This document shows, piece by piece, positions 8,809 through 15,981 of a DNA stretch of 64,000 nt (position 1 is the stretch's first letter; each line of letters opens with the position of its first letter). Origin of the DNA: Sporocytophaga myxococcoides DSM 11118 (GTDB taxonomy: Bacteria; Bacteroidota; Bacteroidia; Cytophagales; Cytophagaceae); contig NZ_KE384560.1 in NCBI RefSeq assembly GCF_000426725.1, forward strand, positions 952,960-1,016,959, written 5' to 3'. The notes beneath the pieces were generated by a model that was not told the DNA's origin, made no database searches, and worked only from the letters and a program-made list of their open reading frames with translations. A program made the position numbers and the translations under genes.

Positions 8809-9522
8809 ATGAAAATAACCCCAATTGAAATCAGGCAGAAAGAATTTGAGAAAGCTTTCAGAGGGTATGAAAAGGAAGAGGTAGATGCTTTTTTGCTTTC
8901 TCTGTCTCAGGAATGGGAGCGCCTGCTCGAAGAAAATAAAGAACTGAAGAGAAGATTGGACACTTCTGAAAAGGAAGTTTCCAGATTACGAGAGGTTGAG
9001 CATTCTTTATTCCGCACGCTTAAGACTGCCGAAGATACAGGGGCTCATATGATAGATGCAGCTAATAAATCAGCTGAACTACATTTGAGAGAAGCTCAGA
9101 TGAAAGCTGAGGCTTTGCTGAATGATGCTAGTTTTAAAGCTAAGTCAATTTTGGAAGATGCTGAAGAGAAGGCCAAAGATATAATGGACTCACTTCAGGA
9201 TGAGGTAAAAGCGGTAGAAAGAGAATATAATTATATTGCTGATCAGAGAGACAATCTGCATTCAGAATTAAAAAGTCTGGTCAATGATACTAATGAAAAG
9301 GTTTCAAGAGCTATTGCTAAGTCTGGTTCTCAGGAACGTATTGATGCAAAGCTAAAGGAATTCAGAAGAAGCTTAGGTTTTGAGAAAAAGAAGGATCAGG
9401 TACCTCTTCCTGAAATTAAACCTATAGAAAACCCTGTTAAAAAAACAGAAGCCCCGAAATCTGCTAATAATACATCAGAGCCGGGCAAAAAAAGTGACGG
9501 TTCATTTTTTGATTCACTCTGA
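8809..9522 (+). CDS. DivIVA domain-containing coiled-coil protein
   Basis: The N-terminus (ITPIEIRQKEFEKAFRGYE followed by KEEVDAFL) matches the DivIVA/GpsB lipid-binding domain, which in Gram-positive bacteria marks curved membrane at poles and division sites. Residues about 25-60 and 85-170 are strongly coiled-coil, and the C-terminus (about 190-237) is a Lys/Pro-rich disordered tail. It is 237 residues long. DivIVA-domain proteins are known in Bacteroidota but their role is little studied. Its stop codon overlaps the folB start by 1 nt (TGATG), suggesting translational coupling. A scaffold role at the membrane is inferred. Confidence 0.85.
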   Translation: MKITPIEIRQKEFEKAFRGYEKEEVDAFLLSLSQEWERLLEENKELKRRLDTSEKEVSRLREVEHSLFRTLKTAEDTGAHMIDAANKSAELHLREAQMKAEALLNDASFKAKSILEDAEEKAKDIMDSLQDEVKAVEREYNYIADQRDNLHSELKSLVNDTNEKVSRAIAKSGSQERIDAKLKEFRRSLGFEKKKDQVPLPEIKPIENPVKKTEAPKSANNTSEPGKKSDGSFFDSL

Positions 9523-9887
9523 TGAAGGAAGAAATTGAGGTAGCATTGGAAGGATTGGAGTTCTATGCTTATCATGGATTGTATGAGGAAGAGACCAGAA
9601 CAGGTAATCGTTTTATCGTTGATCTGAAGGTTATTTACCCTAAAACCAATCCTCTGAGTGATAATATTTCTGAAGTAGTAGATTATGTAAAGCTTTTTCA
9701 GATTGTAAAACTCGAAATGGAGATTCCGAGCAAGCTACTCGAAGTAGTAGCTCAGAAAATCGTAGATGCCATTTTTAATTTATATCCTACTATTACCTCT
9801 GCAGAAGCAGCAGTATCCAAAATGAATCCTCCACTTGGAAGTCTTTGCAATAAGTCAAAGGTAACTATCAGAAGAGTCAATGAATAG
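9522..9887 (+). CDS. folB: Dihydroneopterin aldolase FolB
   Basis: Folate-pathway enzyme that converts 7,8-dihydroneopterin to 6-hydroxymethyl-dihydropterin and glycolaldehyde. The 121-residue length is normal. The family signature is visible at the N-terminus (GLEFYAYHGLYEEETRTGN with the conserved His-Gly and Glu), followed by VDYVKLFQIV and the C-terminal KVTIRR strand. It overlaps the DivIVA gene by 1 nt and the ChaN-like gene by 8 nt, so all three are probably translated from one transcript. No other folate gene is in the window. Confidence 0.9.
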   Translation: MKEEIEVALEGLEFYAYHGLYEEETRTGNRFIVDLKVIYPKTNPLSDNISEVVDYVKLFQIVKLEMEIPSKLLEVVAQKIVDAIFNLYPTITSAEAAVSKMNPPLGSLCNKSKVTIRRVNE

Positions 9888-10740
9888 GTTAGTTTTTTAT
9901 ATACTGCTTACACTATTTCCATTAAATATTTTTGCTCAGGATGCTTATACTTTGTTTGATAAACAGGGTAAAAAGATTTCCTATGAAAAATTTCTTAATG
10001 GATTGGAAGATGCGGATATTATTTTATTTGGTGAAATTCACGATAATACACTTTGTCACTGGCTTGAACTTCAGATTTTAAAGAATTTGGAAGCCAATAA
10101 AAAGGGGCAAGTCATTGTGGGAGGGGAGTTTTTTGAAGCAGATGACCAGATTATCATTGATGAATATTTGAAAGGTTATTTTTCTCTAAGCAATTTTAAA
10201 GATGAGGCAAAAACCTGGAATAATTTTGAACAGGCTTACCTTCCGATCATTCAGTTTTCCAAAGAGAAAAGCCTTCCGTTTATAGCGACCAATATCCCAA
10301 GAAGGTATGCTTCAATTGTAGCTAAAAAGGGAGTAGATTCACTTAAAATCCTACAAAATGAAGTTTTTAAGTGGATTGTTCCTTTGCCATTTGAAATAGA
10401 TAAAAAACTGCCCGGATACAAACAGTTTGCAGAATCATCAGCTCAGGGGCATGGGTTTAGTCTTCCTTTTATGGTTGAAGCTCAAGCGATAAAAGATGCC
10501 ACAATGGCACATTTTATTAACCTCAACAGAACGGATAAAATATTTTTTCATATCAACGGAAGCTACCATTCCGACGGGTATGAGGGAATTTATTGGTATC
10601 TGAAAAGGAAAAATTCTACTTTAAAAATAGTTACGATAAGTTCAAAAGAGCAGAAAAAACTGTCAGTGTTGGATAAAGAGCATTTAAATATTGCGGATTA
10701 TATTATTTGTTTTCCGGAAGACATGACCAGAACTAAATAA
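9880..10740 (+). CDS. ChaN family haem-binding-like protein, exported
   Basis: A 286-residue protein of the ChaN family (PF04187), members of which bind haem as dimers and are linked to iron use. Residues 1-20 are a signal peptide ending FAQ. No lipobox Cys follows, so unlike ChaN it looks periplasmic rather than lipidated. Family motifs are ILFGEIHDNTLCHWLE, GGEFFEADDQ and the C-terminal HINGSYHSD. The start overlaps folB by 8 nt. The iron or haem role is family knowledge; no haem transporter genes lie nearby. Confidence 0.8.
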   Translation: MNRLVFYILLTLFPLNIFAQDAYTLFDKQGKKISYEKFLNGLEDADIILFGEIHDNTLCHWLELQILKNLEANKKGQVIVGGEFFEADDQIIIDEYLKGYFSLSNFKDEAKTWNNFEQAYLPIIQFSKEKSLPFIATNIPRRYASIVAKKGVDSLKILQNEVFKWIVPLPFEIDKKLPGYKQFAESSAQGHGFSLPFMVEAQAIKDATMAHFINLNRTDKIFFHINGSYHSDGYEGIYWYLKRKNSTLKIVTISSKEQKKLSVLDKEHLNIADYIICFPEDMTRTK

Positions 10741-10781
10741 ATCAGATATTAGGTTAAGTATTGATAATTAAAGTAAATAAT

Positions 10782-11303
10782 ATGCAAGAGTTTGTAGATC
10801 TTTTAAAAATTTTATTGCCAGCCGGAGTTGTTTTATATGGTATGTATTTGACTGTTAAAGCATTTTTGAATAAAGAGTTTGAAAAGAAACTTGTTGATAT
10901 AAAAATCAAGAACACGGAAACTGTTCTTCCTATCAGACTTCAGGCATATGAAAGAATGGCATTATTCCTTGAAAGAATCTCTCCAGCCAATCTGGTTGTG
11001 AGGGTTAATGATGCTTCATTTAGCTCTGTGGCTTTTCATCAGCAACTATTGCACGAAATTCGTGAAGAATTCAGCCATAATCTCTCTCAACAGGTATATA
11101 TGAGTGATCAGGCCTGGGAAAATGTAAAGAAAGCCATGGATGATATTATTTCAACAATTAACATGGCAGCAGATAAAACCAATCCTCAGTCGAGAAGTAT
11201 TGAGCTTGCTAAAAATATTTTTGAGCTGCTATCTACCAGAAGTGAAGATCCTGTAAATAATGCTCTTAAGTTCCTAAAGAATGAAATCAGACAATCTTTT
11301 TAA
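10782..11303 (+). CDS. Membrane-anchored protein of unknown function
   Basis: I do not recognise a named function. The 173-residue protein has one N-terminal membrane helix (about residues 6-28, LLKILLPAGVVLYGMYLTV), then a soluble, mostly helical cytoplasmic domain. An LPIRLQAYERMALFLERI segment near residue 50 is reminiscent of a Bacteroidota-specific conserved family of membrane-anchored proteins. I chose ATG at 10782; a TTG at 10761 would add 7 unlikely residues. It follows the ChaN-like gene by 41 nt and could be the last gene of that operon. A large inverted repeat follows its stop codon. Confidence 0.6.
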   Translation: MQEFVDLLKILLPAGVVLYGMYLTVKAFLNKEFEKKLVDIKIKNTETVLPIRLQAYERMALFLERISPANLVVRVNDASFSSVAFHQQLLHEIREEFSHNLSQQVYMSDQAWENVKKAMDDIISTINMAADKTNPQSRSIELAKNIFELLSTRSEDPVNNALKFLKNEIRQSF

Positions 11304-11317
11304 TAAGAAATGGAGAT

Positions 11318-11385
11318 ATTGAAGTTTACTTTTTATAGGTGTTAATGTATTTACACCTATAAAATTTAAACAAGTAAACTTCAAT
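11318..11385. repeat. Nested inverted repeat (two-tier hairpin)
   Basis: Two perfect inverted repeats are nested. The outer arms are 11318-11330 and 11373-11385 (ATTGAAGTTTACT and its complement). The inner arms are 11331-11342 and 11353-11364 (TTTTATAGGTGT and its complement) around a 10-nt loop. An unpaired 8-nt stretch, 11365-11372, interrupts one side. It lies 14 nt after the preceding stop codon and 5 nt before the next small ORF. No T tract follows, so it is not a standard intrinsic terminator. It may stabilise mRNA, end transcription or bind a regulator. Confidence 0.7.
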
Positions 11386-11390
11386 AATCT

Positions 11391-11546
11391 ATGGACTTTC
11401 TAAGAGACCTCTTAAACTCTCAAACTGCCGGAGATTCATTTTTTTCTTATGCCTCATTTTATATTTTTTTATTGATTTTTGTTCCGGTTACATTCATTCT
11501 AATAGTTTTCATCGACTATTTCATTTCAAAGGTTTTAAAAAAATAG
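11391..11546 (+). CDS. Small predicted membrane protein (51 aa)
   Basis: An ATG-started ORF of 51 residues, starting MDFLRDLLNSQTAGDSFF. It has a single strongly hydrophobic helix (about residues 23-44) and a basic end (SKVLKK), the pattern of a one-pass membrane peptide with a cytoplasmic positive tail. It starts 5 nt after the nested inverted repeat. I do not recognise a family. The coherent membrane topology and clean start support translation, but the length leaves doubt. Confidence 0.4.
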   Translation: MDFLRDLLNSQTAGDSFFSYASFYIFLLIFVPVTFILIVFIDYFISKVLKK

Positions 11547-11566
11547 CTTATATCTTAGACGAAAAT

Positions 11567-11598
11567 TTTGCTTTCTTTATAAGAACAAATTAAATTTG
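11567..11598 (+). promoter_or_regulatory. Promoter of the pheA leader
   Basis: A -33 TTTG (11567-11570) and a perfect -7 TAAATTTG (11591-11598) are separated by 20 nt, matching the Bacteroidota consensus in both parts. The predicted transcription start, near 11602, falls 2 nt before the leader-peptide ATG. Confidence 0.7.
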
Positions 11599-11603
11599 AA
11601 AGT

Positions 11604-11654
11604 ATGGTCCGAGGTTTAATGTTATTTGCATTTTACTATTTCTATCAGTCCTAA
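11604..11654 (+). CDS. Phe/Tyr-rich leader peptide of the pheA attenuator
   Basis: A 16-codon ORF encodes MVRGLMLFAFYYFYQS, then TAA. Six of its last nine residues are Phe or Tyr (FAFYYFY). This resembles pheL-type leaders, where a ribosome stalled for lack of charged tRNA lets an antiterminator form. The promoter -7 box ends 5 nt before the ATG, so the mRNA is nearly leaderless. An internal ATG at 11619 could also start an 11-residue version (MLFAFYYFYQS). The peptide itself probably has no function beyond sensing. Confidence 0.7.
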   Translation: MVRGLMLFAFYYFYQS

Positions 11655-11684
11655 TAGGAGGGATCAGAATTGCTATTGTTGATG

Positions 11685-11707
11685 GTCCCGTTAGGGACTT
11701 TTTTTTT
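11685..11707 (+). terminator. Attenuator terminator upstream of pheA
   Basis: The stem GTCCC / GGGAC with a GTTA loop is followed by nine T. It lies between the leader peptide and pheA, 20 nt before the pheA start, so it acts on pheA rather than on an upstream gene. Confidence 0.8.
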
Positions 11708-11727
11708 ATATATGGTTTAAACAGAGT

Positions 11728-12576
11728 ATGGTAAAAGTTGCAATACAAGGTGGCAGAGCATCATTTCATGAGATAGCGGCTCGAAATTATTTTAAAGATG
11801 ATGTGGAGATGATAGAATGTGCCTCTTTCCCTATCTTATGTGAGACTTTAAAAAAGGAAGAAGTTGATTATGCGGTAATGGCAATTGAAAACTCAATTGC
11901 AGGAAGCATTCTGCCCAATTATGCTCTATTGCAGAAATTTGATTTTTTAATAATCGGGGAGATTTATCTAAGGATAGAACAAAATCTGATGGCCTTGCCT
12001 GGCACTACCATTGATAAAGTTGAAAAGGCCAGATCTCATTATATGGCATTGCTTCAATGCCAGGACTTTCTTCAGAAATACCCTCATATTAAACTGGAAG
12101 AATATCATGATACCGCTGATAGTGCTCGAGATATCAGATTAAATGGGGAGAAGAATGTTGCTGCTATTGCCGGAAGGTACGCTGCAGAACTGTATAATCT
12201 GGATATTCTGGCGGAAAGCATTGAAACAGAGAAGAAGAATTATACAAGATTTTTGATTCTTTCCAGAGATAAAAGATTTAAAACTGAAAATAAGAATAAA
12301 GCAACCATTAGCTTTCATCTTCCGAATAGGGTAGGAGCTTTGGCAGATGTACTAAGGGTCATAGTTGAAAATAATATTAACCTAACCAAAATTCAATCTC
12401 TGCCTATTATTGGGAGACCAAATGAATACACATTTTATGTAGACTGTGAATTCTTCAATTATGAAGATTTCAAAAAGTCAATCGAAATAAAAAACATTGT
12501 AGAAAATCTCAGGATACTGGGAGAGTATAGAAAAGGAGAAACTATTCATGATTATACCAAAAGCAGACAGGCTTAA
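11728..12576 (+). CDS. pheA: Prephenate dehydratase
   Basis: Converts prephenate to phenylpyruvate in phenylalanine synthesis. The 282 residues hold a dehydratase domain (about 1-180) with AIENSIAGSI and the catalytic-region KKNYTRFLIL, then an ACT regulatory domain (about 195-275) with NRVGALADVL and KIQSLPI. These correspond to the GALV and ESRP motifs that bind phenylalanine in the family, so feedback inhibition is likely. No chorismate mutase domain is fused. It overlaps the downstream aminotransferase by 29 nt and is preceded by the Phe/Tyr attenuator. Confidence 0.95.
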   Translation: MVKVAIQGGRASFHEIAARNYFKDDVEMIECASFPILCETLKKEEVDYAVMAIENSIAGSILPNYALLQKFDFLIIGEIYLRIEQNLMALPGTTIDKVEKARSHYMALLQCQDFLQKYPHIKLEEYHDTADSARDIRLNGEKNVAAIAGRYAAELYNLDILAESIETEKKNYTRFLILSRDKRFKTENKNKATISFHLPNRVGALADVLRVIVENNINLTKIQSLPIIGRPNEYTFYVDCEFFNYEDFKKSIEIKNIVENLRILGEYRKGETIHDYTKSRQA

Positions 12577-13726
12577 TCTTGTAAAAGAATATTATTTCGT
12601 AAGGAAATTAGAAGAAATCGCCAAACTCAATAAAGAGGGCAAAAATGTAATCAATTTTGGAATCGGCAGTCCTGATCTTGCACCTTCGAGGGAAACTGTT
12701 CAGGCAATAGTTGCCACTGCAGAAAGGGATAATACACATGGATATCAGCCTTACAGAGGGATTCCCGAATTCAGACAAAAAATTGTGGAATGGTATAAAA
12801 AGACTTACAAAGTAGATCTTAATCCAAATGATGAAGTATTGCCATTGCTTGGCTCCAAAGAAGGGATTTTGCATCTTACAATGGCATTTTTAAATCCTGG
12901 AGAAGAAGTATTGGTGCCAAACCCGGGCTATCCTGGTTATTCATCCCTAACAATGCTTTCAGGAGGTACAATTCGTTATTATGATCTTAAGGAAGAGAAT
13001 AACTGGTTTCCAGATTTTGATGCATTAAAAAAGGCTAACCTATCCAAAGTTAAAATTATGTGGGTGAATTATCCCCATATGCCAACCGGGACGGTAGCTA
13101 ATAAGGATATGCTGAAAAAGCTTATCGACTTTGCAAAAGAGAAGAAGATTCTGATCTGTTATGATAATCCATATAGTCTTGTACTGAATAAAGAAGAACC
13201 ATTCAGTATTTTGCAGATAGAAGGAGCAAAGGAAGTAGCAGTAGAACTTAATTCTTTCAGTAAATCTCATAATATGGCTGGTTGGAGAGTTGGAATGATG
13301 TTGGGGAAAAAGGAATATCTAGATGCTGCTTTAGCAATTAAAAGTAATATCGACTCAGGTATGTTTCTTGGTATTCAGCAAGCTGCTATGAAAGCTTTGG
13401 ATAATGATGCAGCTTGGCATGCAAGAAGAAATGACGTTTACAGAGAAAGAAGAGACTGGGTTTATAAAATTCTGGATTTGCTCAATTTCGAATACAGCAA
13501 AGATCAGGTAGGTTTATTTATCTGGGCAAAACCAAAAGATCCTATAGCTATTCCTGATATTGCAGCATTTGTGGATCAGATTCTGTATTCTTCTTATGTA
13601 TTCTTTACACCTGGAGAAATATTCGGTTCTAATGGAAAGAACTTCTTGAGACTATCTTTATGCGTGCCAGCTGAAAGAATGAAAGAAGCTTATGAAAGAT
13701 TGGAAAAAGTAATGACAAAAGCTTAG
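12548..13726 (+). CDS. PLP-dependent aminotransferase, probably aromatic
   Basis: Fold-type I class I/II aminotransferase of 392 residues. The PLP lysine is Lys239 in SFSKSHNMAGWRVG, and the pyridoxal-phosphate pocket motifs NYPHMPTGTV and YDNPYS are intact. It overlaps pheA by 29 nt, so it is translationally coupled and probably does the last step to phenylalanine and perhaps tyrosine, or amination of prephenate. Sequence resembles the LL-diaminopimelate-aminotransferase-like group, so that substrate cannot be excluded. The gene context and leader favour aromatic substrates (inference). A bidirectional terminator follows. Confidence 0.85.
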   Translation: MIIPKADRLNLVKEYYFVRKLEEIAKLNKEGKNVINFGIGSPDLAPSRETVQAIVATAERDNTHGYQPYRGIPEFRQKIVEWYKKTYKVDLNPNDEVLPLLGSKEGILHLTMAFLNPGEEVLVPNPGYPGYSSLTMLSGGTIRYYDLKEENNWFPDFDALKKANLSKVKIMWVNYPHMPTGTVANKDMLKKLIDFAKEKKILICYDNPYSLVLNKEEPFSILQIEGAKEVAVELNSFSKSHNMAGWRVGMMLGKKEYLDAALAIKSNIDSGMFLGIQQAAMKALDNDAAWHARRNDVYRERRDWVYKILDLLNFEYSKDQVGLFIWAKPKDPIAIPDIAAFVDQILYSSYVFFTPGEIFGSNGKNFLRLSLCVPAERMKEAYERLEKVMTKA

Positions 13727-13748
13727 AGTTTATAAATCGCCCAAAAAG

Positions 13749-13790
13749 AAAGCGGCTCCCTTTATTAGAAAGGAGCCGCTTTTATTTTAT
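13749..13790. terminator. Bidirectional terminator between the aminotransferase and MFS genes
   Basis: A GC-rich stem AAAGCGGCTC / GAGCCGCTTT is extended inward by CTTT / AAAG with one bulged C. T-rich tracts lie on both sides, serving the two convergent genes. Confidence 0.85.
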
Positions 13791-13801
13791 TAACTTACTA
13801 C

Positions 13802-15274
13802 TTATTGAGTAACTCTTTTCGGTTTGGAACCTGCAAAGCCGTAATAAGCAATGTACAGGTAGCACAGTAACGGTATAATAAATGAGAACTGAAGTCCGCT
13901 ATTTCCTTCACCATAAAATAACCCTTGAATCGGAGGGATGATTGCTCCACCAACTATTGCCATGATAAGCAATGAAGCTCCCTGAGAAGTGTCAACTCCT
14001 AAATCTTTGATTGCAAGAGTGAAGATAGTTGGGAACATGATAGAATTAAATAACCCAATTGATAGAACAGACCACATTGCAATGTCACCTTTTCCAACAA
14101 TTGCAATTAGAAGTAATCCAACTACAATAGAAGCAAAAAGACCTAGAGTGAATCCTGGCTTATTCTTGCCAATATAAAATGCAACTAAATTTAAAAGCGC
14201 AACGCCAGTGAAAATGATTGGTGTTTGGAAATCTACTAAATCTGCAGGAGAAGGTTTTCTTAAGATTAAAGCCATGATTAAATCTTTATTCATAAGGAAT
14301 ACTCCTAGTGCGTAAGACAACAGAATTACAGAGAAGATTACCCCTTTTTGTTTACTTATATCTGTTTTTTCATCCAAAAACACAGCTCCGAAGAAACGGC
14401 CAACCATAGCTCCACCCCAGTAAAATGAAAGAAACTTATCAGCTTTGTGTGCTGGCAATCCTGCAATATTATCTAATTCAAGAAAGTTGATTATTGCAGA
14501 ACCAATTGAAACTTCACCACCAACATAAAAGAAAATACAAAGAACTCCCAAAAGCAAATGTGAGTATTTCCAAGCTCCAATACCTTTCTCCATAGAAATA
14601 TCCCCACTTACTTTTGGTAAGGGTATTATTGCTATAATTAAAGCCAGAGCAAAGAGAGCAGAAGCCAAACCTACATACGGAATTTTGACAGAATCTAACC
14701 CCCCAGCAAGAATAAACATACCTCCGATAACAGGAGCTATTGTAGTTCCTAGAGCGTTAAATGCCTGAGTCATGTTTAGACGTGAAGAACTACCTTCTGC
14801 AGGACCAAGAAGGGCCACATATGGGTTAGCTCCCATTTGAAGTATCGTTATACCTGAAGCTAAAACAAAGAGTGCTCCAAGAAACTGGTAGAAACTTTCA
14901 TTGTCAGCTGCAGGAATGAAAAGCAAACAACCTGCCCCACATATTGATAGACCTAAAATTATAGCGTTTTTGTAACCGATTTTAGAAATAAGGTCAAATC
15001 CTCCTGCTGAGGCAATAAAATAAATAAATGATATTAAGAAATAAGCACTGAAAAAAGCAGACTGCACTAGCATTGCTTCCCAACCTTGTAATGCAAAATG
15101 ACTTTTGAATTTAGGAATCAAAATGTCGTTTAAGCAGGTGATAAATCCCCACATGAAAAATAGCGAGGTAATTACTATAAGTGGTACCTTATAGTTTTTA
15201 TTGTCCTTCTGCACATTGGACGATGAGGTATTGTCTTTAACAGCATTGCTCACAGGTGCACTAATTCCGGCCAT
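13802..15274 (-). CDS. Sugar MFS transporter (FucP/GluP-like)
   Basis: A 490-residue inner-membrane sugar:proton symporter of the fucose/glucose-galactose group in the major facilitator superfamily. Evidence is the N-terminal SLFFMWGFITCLNDILIPKF signature typical of that group, about 12 membrane helices, and the ANPYVALLGP motif on helix 5. The C-half has an insertion of extra hydrophobic segments between helices 7 and 11, giving a longer protein than fucP. The substrate could be glucose, galactose or another monosaccharide; with cellulase and galT/galE in the window a glucose or galactose role is plausible (inference). Confidence 0.85.
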   Translation of the reverse strand: MAGISAPVSNAVKDNTSSSNVQKDNKNYKVPLIVITSLFFMWGFITCLNDILIPKFKSHFALQGWEAMLVQSAFFSAYFLISFIYFIASAGGFDLISKIGYKNAIILGLSICGAGCLLFIPAADNESFYQFLGALFVLASGITILQMGANPYVALLGPAEGSSSRLNMTQAFNALGTTIAPVIGGMFILAGGLDSVKIPYVGLASALFALALIIAIIPLPKVSGDISMEKGIGAWKYSHLLLGVLCIFFYVGGEVSIGSAIINFLELDNIAGLPAHKADKFLSFYWGGAMVGRFFGAVFLDEKTDISKQKGVIFSVILLSYALGVFLMNKDLIMALILRKPSPADLVDFQTPIIFTGVALLNLVAFYIGKNKPGFTLGLFASIVVGLLLIAIVGKGDIAMWSVLSIGLFNSIMFPTIFTLAIKDLGVDTSQGASLLIMAIVGGAIIPPIQGLFYGEGNSGLQFSFIIPLLCYLYIAYYGFAGSKPKRVTQ

Positions 15275-15599
15275 AAAATTTATTAGATCGTTTTGGGTGA
15301 AAAAGATTAGATTTTACAAATCCAATTTTACAAACTTACAATTTTCGCATCTTCGGTCAAAGTGATAAAGTGCAAATAAATACAAAATAAATTATAAAAA
15401 TTAGCTTTATAAGTACTTCAGTTTTATTTAATTATTGTTGAAATTTTGTAACGGCTAAGGTAAGAAAAAAAACAGTTATGAAACATTTTTAATTCTATTT
15501 AATCTTAGTTTTTAATTAGTTAAATGTTAATAATTGAGTTTTTGTCGAACTTTTTTATGGTAACTTTTGTATGAAATTACACGCCTAAAGACTTTAATA
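15275..15599. other. Intergenic region between divergent MFS and T9SS-tail genes
   Basis: This very AT-rich stretch of about 325 nt contains the minus-strand MFS promoter box at 15331-15338 and a possible plus-strand -7 region near 15561-15569. I see no further RNA gene or repeat in it. Confidence 0.6.
15331..15338 (-). promoter_or_regulatory. -7 promoter box for the MFS transporter
   Basis: TAAGTTTG on the minus strand matches TAnnTTTG exactly, giving a predicted 5' leader of about 53 nt. Confidence 0.45.
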
Positions 15600-15926
15600 A
15601 TGGATAAAAGATATAGATATATTACTTCAAGACCAGGTCATGAATGTATTTCTCTTGACGATTCTGACCTTATATCATTTTGTTTAAGGAAGATAAAACA
15701 GGAAAATACCCAAAATGTTAATCTGGATCTTACTATAAAGAATGAGGGAGAAATGAACTTCTCCGTTTTGAATGTTTTAGGGAAAAGCGTTTTTCATGCC
15801 AAAAAATATTTTAAATCTGGCTTTAACACTATAAATATCGGTGTCGAGAAGCTTGAACGAGGTGTCTATTTTATTGAATTACTATTTCAGGGAAAATCCT
15901 TTGTGAAAAAAATGGTATTGGATTAG
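15600..15926 (+). CDS. Small protein resembling a free-standing T9SS C-terminal domain
   Basis: A 108-residue protein. Residues about 38-108 resemble the type A T9SS sorting domain: NFSVLNVLGKSVF, then the turn-strand ERGVYFIELLFQGKSFVKKMVLD, where secreted proteins end in similar GxYxxxI...KKxxxx patterns. There is no signal peptide and no cargo domain; the first 35 residues are polar. It cannot enter the T9SS route without a Sec signal, so it may be a gene remnant or an adapted cytoplasmic protein. I chose ATG at 15600; a TTG at 15567 overlaps the probable -7 promoter region. Confidence 0.6.
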   Translation: MDKRYRYITSRPGHECISLDDSDLISFCLRKIKQENTQNVNLDLTIKNEGEMNFSVLNVLGKSVFHAKKYFKSGFNTINIGVEKLERGVYFIELLFQGKSFVKKMVLD

Positions 15927-15969
15927 AAAGCTATTATTTTTTTAATCTGATATCTGTATTTTTCTTTTA

Positions 15970-15977
15970 TATCTTTG
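15970..15977 (+). promoter_or_regulatory. -7 promoter box for hemE
   Basis: TATCTTTG matches TAnnTTTG exactly and ends 4 nt before the hemE ATG, so transcription is predicted to begin at or one base before the start codon (leaderless). Confidence 0.55.
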
Positions 15978-15981
15978 CGGC

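Larger units (their letters stand above)
11604..11707 (+). promoter_or_regulatory. Transcription attenuator of the pheA-aminotransferase operon
   Basis: Four segments form alternative pairings as in classical amino acid attenuators. Segment 1 is TGGTCC (11605-11610), 2 is GGGATCA (11660-11666), 3 is TGGTCCC (11683-11689) and 4 is GGGAC (11694-11698) followed by nine T. Segments 1:2 and 2:3 pair with one G-U wobble each (6 and 7 bp), and 3:4 is the terminator stem with a GTTA loop. The 7-nt string ATGGTCC is repeated exactly in segments 1 and 3. A ribosome at the leader stop (11652-11654) would cover segment 2 and favour termination. One stalled on Phe or Tyr codons would leave 2 free to pair with 3. 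Confidence 0.75.

Noticed and set aside
13749-13782. Similarity between the terminators at 13749 and 38643 (both AAAGCGGCT stems), considered as a dispersed repeat.
   Set aside because: The shared part is only the first nine bases of the stem plus T-rich ends, which common terminator sequences explain.
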